NCBI GenBank assembly: GCA_023910675.1
Contig: JAAVWC010000023.1
Location: 1-61,159 of the forward strand
From: Gemmatimonas sp.
Lineage (GTDB): Bacteria; Gemmatimonadota; Gemmatimonadetes; Gemmatimonadales; Gemmatimonadaceae
Length of the DNA: 61,159 bases
Reading direction: 5' to 3'
Below are positions 25,955 to 34,155 of this stretch, piece after piece (position 1 is the first letter of the stretch; the number at the start of each line of letters is the position of its first letter). The notes below the pieces were generated by a model. The model searched no databases. It was not told the DNA's origin and saw nothing but the letters and a program-made list of their open reading frames with translations. Made by a program: the position numbers and the translations under genes.

Positions 25955-26686
25955 TTACTGCGAGATCGACGTCTGGCCAGCCGTGTTGAACTCGCGCGTG
26001 AAGCGCGAACGGCCGAACTCACCCGAGACCCCCTTGATGAGGTAGTCGATCATTTCCTTCGAGGTGTACGTCATTTCGGCGATGAGGTTGTCGATCTTCG
26101 TCTGGAAGAAGTTGTACGCCCACACCGCAGGAATGGCGACGCCGATACCGATGGCCGTCGTGATCAGGGCTTCGGCAACACCGGCGGCAATGGCGGAGAT
26201 ACCGCCGGCGCCGGAGCTGGCCATACCCGTGAACGAGTTCACGATACCCATCGTGGTGCCGAGCAGACCGACGAACGGCGCCGTGGCGCCGACCGTCGCG
26301 AGGATGCCGAGGCCGCGCTTGAGATCGACAACCGTCATGAGCATTTCACGCTCGACTGCACGCTCGGCCGAGTTGATGTCGGCGACCGTCACCGAGCCGT
26401 CCTGGATGAGCGGACGGATTTCGCTGAGCGCCCCACCGAGCACGCGCGCGACGTGCGACTTCTTGTAGCCTTCGGCCAGCTTGATGGCCTCGTTGAGGTT
26501 GTCCTCTTCGAGGAACTGCGAGAACTCGGGGGCGAACTTACGCGTTTCGGCCTGCGCCTTCCGCATGCCCCACCACTTCTGGATGAGCACCGTGAACGAG
26601 AAGGCCGACATGCCAAGCAGCGTGAAGACGATGCCCTTGGCGAACCAACCCATCGAGGTGTACAGCTCCATCAACGACATGTTCAT
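25955..26686 (-). CDS. exbB: ExbB/TolQ/MotA proton-channel protein (243 aa)
   Basis: It has an N-terminal membrane helix (FAKGIVFTLLGMSAFSFTVL), a cytoplasmic domain, and two more helices around GATAPFVGLLGTTMGIVNSF and AITTAIGIGVAIPAVWAYNF. The Thr and Pro residues of these helices are the conserved ExbB features. It forms the pentameric proton channel that drives ExbD and TonB. It sits between the TonB gene at 26720-27436 and two exbD genes on the same strand. Confidence 0.93.
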   Translation of the reverse strand: MNMSLMELYTSMGWFAKGIVFTLLGMSAFSFTVLIQKWWGMRKAQAETRKFAPEFSQFLEEDNLNEAIKLAEGYKKSHVARVLGGALSEIRPLIQDGSVTVADINSAERAVEREMLMTVVDLKRGLGILATVGATAPFVGLLGTTMGIVNSFTGMASSGAGGISAIAAGVAEALITTAIGIGVAIPAVWAYNFFQTKIDNLIAEMTYTSKEMIDYLIKGVSGEFGRSRFTREFNTAGQTSISQ

Positions 26687-26719
26687 GAGTCGTATCTCCG
26701 CAAAACGTTAGGTGGGGGC

Positions 26720-27436
26720 TCAGCGATTGAGCGAGAACTGGAACGGCTGCTGGACGAGCTGCTTCACCTTGCGTCCCCCCACTTCGGCGGGGAGGAAGCG
26801 CATGCGGGCCAGCGCGTTCTTGACGGACGTCGTGAACAGATCGTTGTCGGACTTGAGCGCCTTGAAGGTGCTCATTTCGGCGCGGCCGGTCGTATCAACG
26901 ACGAACTGCGCGAGCACCTGCCCCTCAATGCCGGCGGTCCGGAGCATGTCCGGGTAGGCGGGCCCCTGTGCACCAGGCGCCATGACCACGGGTTTTTCAA
27001 CCTGGAAGTCGAAGTAGGGCTGGTCACCCTGCGGGACCGGTCCCTTACCGCCTTCGACACCCTTGGCGATACCACCTTGGACGCCCTTCCCCGAGAAGTC
27101 GGCTTCGTCCGTGACCTTCTTGGACAAATCGATTTCGGGAATGACATTGGGGATTTCGACCGGCGCCGACAGCACCTGGAAGCCCTTCGGTGGCGGGGGA
27201 GACGCCACCGCGTCTGGTGGTGGGGGTGGCTTTTCCGGCTCGGGCGGCTTGGGCTCGTCCTTCTTTACCTCGACAAAGTCGACCTTCTCTTCCTTCGGCT
27301 TTTCGTTCACGATGCCGGCGTTCTTCGTCACGATGACGAGGCCGACCACGATGGCCGTGTGGAAGACAACCGAGGCAAAGGACCCACCCAAGCGCTTCTG
27401 CTTCTTCGCCTGTGACTCAAGCAGGTTGTTGAACAT
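26720..27436 (-). CDS. tonB: TonB-family energy transducer (238 aa)
   Basis: It has a short basic cytoplasmic start (ESQAKKQKRLGG), a hydrophobic anchor (SFASVVFHTAIVVGLVIVT) and a Lys/Glu/Pro-rich spacer (EPKPPEPEKPPPPP) at about residues 60-80. The C-terminal TonB domain carries YPDMLRTAGIEGQVLAQFVV and ends MRFLPAEVGGRKVKQLVQQP. It leads the exbB-exbD-exbD cluster, so it is the cognate TonB of this motor, with the second TonB at 24036-24887 as a possible alternative. Confidence 0.92.
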   Translation of the reverse strand: MFNNLLESQAKKQKRLGGSFASVVFHTAIVVGLVIVTKNAGIVNEKPKEEKVDFVEVKKDEPKPPEPEKPPPPPDAVASPPPPKGFQVLSAPVEIPNVIPEIDLSKKVTDEADFSGKGVQGGIAKGVEGGKGPVPQGDQPYFDFQVEKPVVMAPGAQGPAYPDMLRTAGIEGQVLAQFVVDTTGRAEMSTFKALKSDNDLFTTSVKNALARMRFLPAEVGGRKVKQLVQQPFQFSLNR

Positions 27437-27548
27437 CTCGCTTGTCCGGGGTGCGGGCTACGATGTCGCATCTCAGCGCGTCCGAGGGCGACTTGGCGAT
27501 TCTACGCCCCCAGCATGATCCAGCAATGGAAAGAAGATTAGGATCGGA

Positions 27549-29084
27549 TTAATCCGAGGTTAGCATTCCGCTCATGTCGATCGGGCCTTCAGTGCTATTG
27601 ACAATTGACTGGTATTCACCCGTCATGCCGGAGCCCGGGGCCCCCGCCAATGGCAGCGTGACCGTGAACGTGCTCCCGCGCCCCAGCCGCGACTGCACAT
27701 CGAGCGTGCCGCTGTGTGCCTGCGCAATCCACTGCGAGATCGCGAGGCCGAGGCCGAAGCCCCCGCGCTCACTGGCCCGCGAGCGCACGCGGTCGGCGCG
27801 CCAGAACCGTTCGAACACGTACGGCAGGTCGGCCGCCGCGATCCCAATGCCCGTGTCGCGCACGGCGAAGCGCACCACCTCGGCATCACGCGTGAGGGAA
27901 ATCTCCACGGTGCCACCACGCGGCGTGTACTTGATCGCGTTGGTCACGAGGTTGAGAAACAGCTGCCGCAAACGCGTGACATCGCCCAGCACTTCGGCGT
28001 TCTCGAACGACGACGCCTCGATGATGAGCCCGGAGTCCTCGCCCAACAGACGCGCCGTTTCCACCACTTCACGGGCCAGTGGCGCCAACTCGATGGGTTC
28101 GCGATACAAGTCGAAGCGCCCCTCGTCGGCCCGGGCGAGCGTCAACAGGGAGTCCACGAGGTCGGCCATGCGGGTGACCTGCTGCAACGCCTCCTCGAGC
28201 GCAATGGCCTGCTCCGTTTCGTTCGCCCCCGGATGCATCGCGCGCTCCACGTCCGCGCGCATGACGGCGAGCGGCGTCTTGAGTTCGTGACTCGCATCGG
28301 CGGTGAATCGTCGCAGCGCCCCGAAGGAGGTTTCGATGCGTTCGATGAACGCGTTGAGTGTCGCAGAGAGTCGTGAGAGTTCCTCACCTGCTGCGCCGAT
28401 GGCCAGTCGCCGGTGCAGCGAACGGCCGTCAGTGATGGCCTCGACCTGATCGATGATGCGATCGATCGGCCGGAAGACGCGCCCCGCGATGACGTAGGCA
28501 AAGAGGACGGACACCGCCACGAGGAATGGCGAAATGACCACCATCGTCCACGCGATGCTCCGGAGGGTCGCGTCGATCTCCGACGTACTGAGCGCGGCGT
28601 ACACGCGATAGCGTGCATCCTCACTGAGTGGTACATCGCGCGCGGCGAGTAGCACTTCGTCGTTGAAGAGCACCACCCGTTGCATCTCATTGCCCGCTTG
28701 TGATTCACGCGCCGCTTCGCTGAAGAGGCCACGGTCGGACGTGGAGAGACCGCTGACCAACGGCGAGGCGTAAATGTCGTATCCGGTGCTGTCCTGCACC
28801 AACACATAGCCATCGAGCAGCGACAGGAACGATGCCATGCGTTGCCCCACCGTGCGCACCGCCAGCGGATCGCTGAGACCGAACACCGGTTCCGTCCCGG
28901 TGGTTCGCGCCAAATTGATGGCCTTCACGATATGCTCCGCCTCGATCTGCACGCGCGACTCGAGTTCCTGCACGAGGATCTCGCGGCGCACGGCCAGCAG
29001 CGTCAGCGAAAAGATCAGCAGCGTCCCGATGGACGCCGCGGTCCACGCCAAGGTGAGGCGCGCGCGAATGGAGCGCATGGCCAT
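27549..29084 (-). CDS. Sensor histidine kinase (511 aa)
   Basis: Two membrane segments bracket a periplasmic sensor: [18 protein letters not shown] near residue 20 and [20 protein letters not shown] near 185. A HAMP linker follows. The dimerisation box [20 protein letters not shown] holds the phospho-His, then comes the HATPase with [14 protein letters not shown] (N box), [20 protein letters not shown] (G1/F) and [12 protein letters not shown] (G2). It starts 9 bases after the OmpR-type regulator stop, so the two form a cognate pair. The input signal is unknown. Confidence 0.93.
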   Translation of the reverse strand: MAMRSIRARLTLAWTAASIGTLLIFSLTLLAVRREILVQELESRVQIEAEHIVKAINLARTTGTEPVFGLSDPLAVRTVGQRMASFLSLLDGYVLVQDSTGYDIYASPLVSGLSTSDRGLFSEAARESQAGNEMQRVVLFNDEVLLAARDVPLSEDARYRVYAALSTSEIDATLRSIAWTMVVISPFLVAVSVLFAYVIAGRVFRPIDRIIDQVEAITDGRSLHRRLAIGAAGEELSRLSATLNAFIERIETSFGALRRFTADASHELKTPLAVMRADVERAMHPGANETEQAIALEEALQQVTRMADLVDSLLTLARADEGRFDLYREPIELAPLAREVVETARLLGEDSGLIIEASSFENAEVLGDVTRLRQLFLNLVTNAIKYTPRGGTVEISLTRDAEVVRFAVRDTGIGIAAADLPYVFERFWRADRVRSRASERGGFGLGLAISQWIAQAHSGTLDVQSRLGRGSTFTVTLPLAGAPGSGMTGEYQSIVNSTEGPIDMSGMLTSD

Positions 29085-29093
29085 GCGGCGTGC

Positions 29094-29762
29094 CTAGACG
29101 CGAATCATGTAGCCCACACCACGCACGGTCGTGATGAGCTTCTTCTCGAACTTCGCGTCGATCTTCTTGCGCAGATGATTGATCACGACATCCACGATGT
29201 TGGTGCCAGGATCGAAGTGATACCCCCACGCGTACTCCGTAATGAGCGTGCGGCTCATGACGCGACCGGCATGTCGCATGAGATACTCGAGGACCGCGAA
29301 CTCCTTGGGGGTGAGTTCGATGAACTCCTCGCCACGACGGACCTCGCGGGTGCCCTGATCGAGTTCGAGGTCACCGACCTTCAGCTGCGGACTCGCCAGG
29401 GCGCGCGGGCGGCGGAGCAGTGCCTCGACACGGGCGAGCAACTCTTCGAACGCAAAGGGTTTGGTGACATAGTCGTCGGCACCTGCCCGCAGCGTCTCCA
29501 CCTTCGCATCCACCGCGTCCTGCGCTGTGAGCACCAGCACTGGCCGCTCGAAGCCCTTGGCGCGCAGTGAGCGGAGAATGTCGAGGCCGTTCCGGCCCGG
29601 CAAGCGCATATCGAGGATGATGAGATCGTACGGCTGTGCCGTGGCGAGGCGCTCCCCTTCCAAACCGTTATTGCAGAGGTCCGTCTGCCAGCGCTGCTCC
29701 TCAAGCCCGCGCCGCACGAACTCGCCCACGGTCGGATCGTCTTCGATAACGAGAATCTTCAT
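29094..29762 (-). CDS. OmpR/PhoB-family response regulator (222 aa)
   Basis: The receiver has IEDDP acidic pair, the phospho-acceptor Asp in LIILDMRLPGRNG (about residue 51), and the conserved Lys in DDYVTKPFAFEEL. The winged-helix effector follows, with ELTPKEFAVLEYLMRHAGRV and HLRKKIDAKFEKKLITTVRG. It binds DNA as a dimer after phosphorylation by the adjacent kinase. Its ATG overlaps the NtrC-like gene stop (ATGA at 29759-29762), tying the two two-component pairs into one operon. Confidence 0.95.
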   Translation of the reverse strand: MKILVIEDDPTVGEFVRRGLEEQRWQTDLCNNGLEGERLATAQPYDLIILDMRLPGRNGLDILRSLRAKGFERPVLVLTAQDAVDAKVETLRAGADDYVTKPFAFEELLARVEALLRRPRALASPQLKVGDLELDQGTREVRRGEEFIELTPKEFAVLEYLMRHAGRVMSRTLITEYAWGYHFDPGTNIVDVVINHLRKKIDAKFEKKLITTVRGVGYMIRV

Positions 29763-31189
29763 GCGTTTCTCCCCGACGGCCGCTTGAAGCCGTACTCGCG
29801 GATCTTGCGGTAGAGTGTCTTTGGCGAAATGCCCAGCATTTCAGCGGCACGCCCCTGATGCCAGTTGGTCCGTTCGAGCACATCGGCGATGTGCCGCTGC
29901 TCGAGTTCGCCGAGCGAGAGGACACTGGCCGACGTTGGACGCGCACCGGCGCCGACGTCCGCGGCCAGCGGCAAGTCCGTCGCTTCGACCACGCCGTTGG
30001 TGGCGAGCAACGCGGCGCGCTCCATGACGTTGCGCAATTCGCGCACGTTGCCGGGCCAGCGATACCGCTCGAGCGCCCCGATGGCTTCGTCGGTCAACCG
30101 CAAGGTGCGCGTGTTCGCGAACGTCCCCAGAAAGTGCTGCGCGAGCAACGGCACATCGACCGCGCGTTCGCGCAGCGGCGGCAGGACGATCCGAATGGTA
30201 TTGATGCGGTGCAGCAGATCGTCGCGAAAGGTCCCCGCCTGCACCATGCGTGACAGATCACGCGTGCTCGAAGCGACCACGCGCACATCGACTTCCACTT
30301 TCTGCGCACCGCCGACCCGATAGAAGGTCCCCGACTCGAGCGCGCGCAACAGTTTGCCCTGTACCTTGAGATCGAGGTCACCGACATTGTCGAGATACAG
30401 TGTCCCACCAGCCGCCAGCTCGAAGAGGCCGATGCGTCGCTGCTCGGCGCCGGGGAAGGCGCCCTTCTCCACCCCGAACAGCTCCCTTTCCATGAGCGAT
30501 TCGGCAATGGCCGCGCAATTGAGGTCGACGAACGGCCCCTCGGCGCGAGCGCTGCCGGTATGCAACAGACGCGCGATGACATCCTTCCCCGTTCCCGACT
30601 CGCCGCTGATGAGCACCGGGGACGGACTCGGGGCGATCTTCTCCACCATGGACAGTACGGCGACGAGCGGTGCGAAGTGCGTGACGAACGACGTGCTCGG
30701 CATGGCCCGCTGCAGCCGAGATGCCATGTGCATGTTGTCGCGCGCGAGCATGCGCTTCTCCCAGGCTCGACGGACCAGCGCTTCGATCTCCGCCATGCGG
30801 TACGGCTTGGACAGAAAGTCGTACGCGCCGAGTTTGAGTGCCGCGATCGCCGTTTCAATGGTGCCGTTACCGGTGATCACGATGACTTCGGGCGGGAGCG
30901 GTTCTTCGCGAATGAGGCGTAGCACCTCGAGCCCATCGACCTCGGGCATCACCACATCGAGGAGCGCCACGTCGAAGTTTTCGGTGCGCAGTTGCTCCAA
31001 CGCCGCCCGACCATCGCGCACGATGCGCACGGAGAACCCGCGCGCGGTCAGGAACTGCTCGAGGATGGTGCCGAGGTGCGTCTCGTCTTCGGCAATGAGC
31101 ACGCGAATCGGCGTGCCGCTCTCGATGGCGCGTGTGGAAGCGGGGGTCGCCATGGGGGACATGGCGGACGAACCGGACGGCAAGGTCAT
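29759..31189 (-). CDS. NtrC-like response regulator with degenerate sigma-54 loops
   Basis: 476 residues: receiver domain (Asp in LLDVVMPEVDG, Lys in FLSKPY), AAA+ domain, and a Fis-type HTH at the C-terminus (RAAEMLGISPKTLYRKIREY). Walker A GESGTGKD is intact and FRDDLLHRIN is present. The GAFTGA loop that contacts sigma-54 reads GAFPGA, and the Walker B DE reads DN (LYLDNVGD). It may regulate without sigma-54 remodelling or with reduced ATPase. It overlaps the kinase stop (ATGA) upstream and the OmpR gene downstream. Confidence 0.9.
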   Translation of the reverse strand: MTLPSGSSAMSPMATPASTRAIESGTPIRVLIAEDETHLGTILEQFLTARGFSVRIVRDGRAALEQLRTENFDVALLDVVMPEVDGLEVLRLIREEPLPPEVIVITGNGTIETAIAALKLGAYDFLSKPYRMAEIEALVRRAWEKRMLARDNMHMASRLQRAMPSTSFVTHFAPLVAVLSMVEKIAPSPSPVLISGESGTGKDVIARLLHTGSARAEGPFVDLNCAAIAESLMERELFGVEKGAFPGAEQRRIGLFELAAGGTLYLDNVGDLDLKVQGKLLRALESGTFYRVGGAQKVEVDVRVVASSTRDLSRMVQAGTFRDDLLHRINTIRIVLPPLRERAVDVPLLAQHFLGTFANTRTLRLTDEAIGALERYRWPGNVRELRNVMERAALLATNGVVEATDLPLAADVGAGARPTSASVLSLGELEQRHIADVLERTNWHQGRAAEMLGISPKTLYRKIREYGFKRPSGRNA

Positions 31190-32712
31190 ACGGGCTCGGC
31201 CGACATGGCCACGGACGAGGGTTCCGGCGACGCCGCCGATGCGGGGCGGACGCCCATAGGGAGCGTGACGCGGAAGTTGGCGCCCTGCCCTTCGGCGGAC
31301 ACGAGTTCGAGCGCGCCACCGTGATCGGCAATGATGCCGTAGCAGATGGCCAACCCGAGGCCGGTCCCCTGCCCCGTTGGTTTCGTGGTAAAGAAGGGTT
31401 CGAACACCTTCGCTTGCAGCGCGCGCGGAATGCCCGGCCCTTCATCTTCGACTTCGAGCAGGGCATGCGCGCTGCCGTTGATGATGTCGAGGCGCGTGCG
31501 GATGACGACGCTCCCCTGCTCCGGCGTCGCATCGAGCGCATTCATGGCGAGAGCAATGAGGACCTGCACCAGCTGGTCGGCATCGCCCTCGACCAGGAGC
31601 GACGATTTTTCTTCGAGCTCGGTGACCACCTTGACGCGCTTGAAGCGCGGGTGATGCTGCAGGAGAAAGAGCCCCTGCTGCACGACGGTGTTGAGATCGA
31701 AGTGTTCGTGGCCACCGGCTTTCGGCCGCGAAAAATCGAGCAGCCCGTTCACGATTTTCTTGCAGCGCTGCACTTCGAGGTCGATGATGCGCAGCAGCTC
31801 CGTCGGGGGCGCTGATGTGCCCATTTCGACCTGCATGCCGATCGACTCGGCGCAGGCAGCAATGGTGGCCAACGGATTGTTGATCTCGTGCATGACGCCG
31901 GCGGCCAACTGGCCGAGGGCCGCGAGTTTTTCCGCCTGGGCGGTGCGATCGAGCGCGGCTTTCCAGTCGGTAATGTCTTCGCCGACGGTGATGACATGCG
32001 TGACGGCGGCGCCGCCCATGCGCATCGGGATCTTGGACAGGCGGAAGGTGCGCGTTTCCCCGAAGGCGTTGCTCTCCATCTGGAACTGCTGCAGCCGACC
32101 GGAGGCGAACACTTCATCGAACTCCCGCTTGAGCAGCGCGGCAGGCTGCCGGTGGAGCACTTCGAAAATGGAGCGGCCAACGGCGTCGGCGCGCGCCACG
32201 CCCTGCAGTCCGGTTTCGCGCTTGTGATTCCAGGCGTGAATGCGGTACTGCCGGTCGATGACGTACAGGCCGAGGGGGAGCGAGTCCACGATGCATTCGA
32301 TGAATGAGCGCTGCTCGGCCAGCTCGCGCACTCGCGCGGTCAGCTCGCGCTCGAGATCGTGGAGGTACGCTTCACGATTGACGGCTACGGCCAGCACATT
32401 GGCCGTGCCGGTGAGCAGGAGCTCGTCGGACGCCGTGAGCGCCGCGTCACGATGCACGGACAGGGTCGCCACCTGCGTCCCGCCGGCTTCGACGGGGCGG
32501 CGAACGGGCGCGGCGGTCGGTGCATCGGTGGGGCCGGAGGCACGCCACGACAATGCGGCGATACCGGGCTCCGTGAACTCGAGGGAAACTTCACGGACGT
32601 GAAGGTTGCGCCCCAACGCTTCGAGCACCCCGGTGATGCCTCCGGCGGTATCGCTGCTGGCCGCGAGAATGCCCACCAGATCAAAGAGCGTCGCCGCCTG
32701 CGAATTGGACAT
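31186..32712 (-). CDS. PAS-containing sensor histidine kinase, NtrB type (508 aa)
   Basis: No membrane segment is apparent, so it is probably cytosolic. The N-terminal half contains a GAF-like region, and a PAS domain (SLPLGLYVIDRQYRIHAWN) at about residue 185. The His box is AAGVMHEINNPLATIAACAE (about 312), followed by GLLDFSRPKAGG. The ATPase has NALDATPEQGSV (N box), EVEDEGPGIPRALQAKVFEP (G1), and KPTGQGTGLGLAICYG (G2). It leads the four-gene two-component operon. The N/HE-N-N-P His box places it with NtrB-like kinases. Confidence 0.92.
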   Translation of the reverse strand: MSNSQAATLFDLVGILAASSDTAGGITGVLEALGRNLHVREVSLEFTEPGIAALSWRASGPTDAPTAAPVRRPVEAGGTQVATLSVHRDAALTASDELLLTGTANVLAVAVNREAYLHDLERELTARVRELAEQRSFIECIVDSLPLGLYVIDRQYRIHAWNHKRETGLQGVARADAVGRSIFEVLHRQPAALLKREFDEVFASGRLQQFQMESNAFGETRTFRLSKIPMRMGGAAVTHVITVGEDITDWKAALDRTAQAEKLAALGQLAAGVMHEINNPLATIAACAESIGMQVEMGTSAPPTELLRIIDLEVQRCKKIVNGLLDFSRPKAGGHEHFDLNTVVQQGLFLLQHHPRFKRVKVVTELEEKSSLLVEGDADQLVQVLIALAMNALDATPEQGSVVIRTRLDIINGSAHALLEVEDEGPGIPRALQAKVFEPFFTTKPTGQGTGLGLAICYGIIADHGGALELVSAEGQGANFRVTLPMGVRPASAASPEPSSVAMSAEPV

Positions 32713-33028
32713 GGTGGGGTTGTCGCGGGAATCGATTGGCACCTTGTACGCGCGGCATCGCGCGACGAAAGGTCGACCTGCAGAAGGTAGGCGTCGCCTC
32801 TCGGTCGGACAAGCTGACCGATCGTTACGGTTGCATTGCGAAACGATGGCCTTGCCACTGCGGCAGTTCACCTGCCAGAACGGCCGCCAAATTCACTTGT
32901 AAATGGCCGGAGTGGCCGACGAGCGCGGGCACGGTGGCTGCACGTTACGGAGACCGGCGGTGCTCTCGATCACGAGGGCGCCCGCGATCAGGTCTCATCA
33001 TCTTCGGCGAAATGCCCAGGAGTTTCCT
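32713..33028. other. 316-bp divergent intergenic region, no gene seen
   Basis: This gap separates the divergent kinase operon (minus) and hsp20 (plus) and must hold promoters for both. I found no CIRCE element and no convincing -35/-10 pair. Open frames crossing it are short and have no coding character. AGGAG 7 bases before the hsp20 ATG at 33029 is its ribosome-binding site. Confidence 0.5.
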
Positions 33029-33490
33029 ATGACGTACACGTTCCCGATCGCCACTGCGTTCCCTCCGGCTTCGCTGCGGCGTGAAATCGACCGGATGTTC
33101 GACGATGTCTTCGCCACGCGTGCGGCGACGCCCTCCCGGCAGCCATCGGCAGCGGCGCGCGAAGACGCGACGGGCTACACTCTGGAAGTCGATCTCCCGG
33201 GCGTGGACCCGCAGAAGGTGGAGCTGCTGGCCGAGGAAGGCGTGCTGACGCTCAAGGGCTTGCGAGCCCACCGCGCGCTGGCCGAGGGCGAGACCGCGGT
33301 TTTCAGTGAGGTCGCTGGGGGGGAGTTCATCCGTCGCTTCCGCCTCCCCAAGGTGGCCGACCTGCAATCGGTCTCGGCCAGCTACGCGCTCGGCGTCCTG
33401 AGCATCCGGGTGGCGAAGATCGCCCCGGCACAGCCGCGCCGGGTGCCGGTCACGATTCAGTCGCCGACCGTCAGCACGCCGACGGAGTAA
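33029..33490 (+). CDS. Hsp20/alpha-crystallin small heat-shock protein
   Basis: 153 residues from the ATG at 33029 with AGGAG upstream. The N-terminal FPIATAFPPASLRREIDRMF is typical. The alpha-crystallin domain contains YTLEVDLPGVDPQKVEL, then LTLKGLRAHRAL, FIRRFRLPKVADLQSVSASY and the conserved A-x-x-x-G-V-L-x-I (ALGVLSIRV). It is an ATP-independent holdase in the cytosol. A bidirectional hairpin follows it. The usual C-terminal I-x-I is not obvious, being replaced by VPVTIQS. Confidence 0.9.
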   Translation: MTYTFPIATAFPPASLRREIDRMFDDVFATRAATPSRQPSAAAREDATGYTLEVDLPGVDPQKVELLAEEGVLTLKGLRAHRALAEGETAVFSEVAGGEFIRRFRLPKVADLQSVSASYALGVLSIRVAKIAPAQPRRVPVTIQSPTVSTPTE

Positions 33491-33546
33491 CACCGCCTCG
33501 CGGCCGAACCGGACATCCATCCGGCATCGAGCGACGTGGCAAACAC

Positions 33547-33574
33547 GGGGCGCAGCGATCGTTCGCTGCGCCCC
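33547..33574. terminator. Bidirectional terminator between hsp20 and peroxiredoxin
   Basis: GGGGCGCAGCGA pairs perfectly with TCGCTGCGCCCC around TCGT. It lies between two convergent stop codons, 57 and 39 bases away. Confidence 0.75.
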
Positions 33575-33612
33575 GAGTCACACCCCAAGATCGCCTCAAC
33601 AACGATTGCCGG

Positions 33613-34092
33613 TCAGGCGGTCACAGACTTGATAACTGCAAAGATTTCCTCATTTTGACGACTGAGGCCCGGGTGCTGCTCGGCGTGGGCCCAGCGGACG
33701 GTGCCGGCCTTGTCGATCAGGAAGTAGGCCCGATTGGCGATCTTCCCGTCGGCCCAGAGGGCGCCGTATTGCTGCGCCACGGCCTTGGTCGTGTCGGAGA
33801 GGAGCTCCACTTTCATGTGATGCTGGTCTCGAAAGCTCGTCAGTGAATCGAGTGTATCTACTGAAATTGGAAGGACTTGTACGTCGTCCGCCGAGAATCG
33901 AGCGAAGTCATCGCTGAAGGCACACATTTCGCTGGTACAGACCGGCGTGAACGCCGCCGGGAAGAACGCGAGCAATACGTGCTTCTGGCCTCGGAAACTG
34001 GACAGCGTGATATTCTCTCCGGAGGTCGACGCGGCGGTGAAGTCCGGCGCTTCGGTTCCGACGGCGGGTAATGCGGGTGTTCCAGCGGTCAT
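33613..34092 (-). CDS. Peroxiredoxin (AhpC/TSA, BCP/AhpE-like)
   Basis: 159 residues. The peroxidatic Cys is in FPAAFTPVCTSEMCAF, with a second Cys five residues later, the arrangement of atypical 2-Cys BCP-type peroxiredoxins. The catalytic Thr and Pro precede it, and the conserved Arg can be assigned to YFLIDKAGTVRWAHAEQHPG. It reduces hydroperoxides using a thioredoxin-like donor, so the trxB-encoded system at 2643 could supply electrons. It is convergent with hsp20. Confidence 0.9.
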   Translation of the reverse strand: MTAGTPALPAVGTEAPDFTAASTSGENITLSSFRGQKHVLLAFFPAAFTPVCTSEMCAFSDDFARFSADDVQVLPISVDTLDSLTSFRDQHHMKVELLSDTTKAVAQQYGALWADGKIANRAYFLIDKAGTVRWAHAEQHPGLSRQNEEIFAVIKSVTA

Positions 34093-34155
34093 CGATGTAT
34101 AGGGCTGAGTGGAGCACGCACCGGCAGATCACAATTACGTGACAATAGAGCGAGT

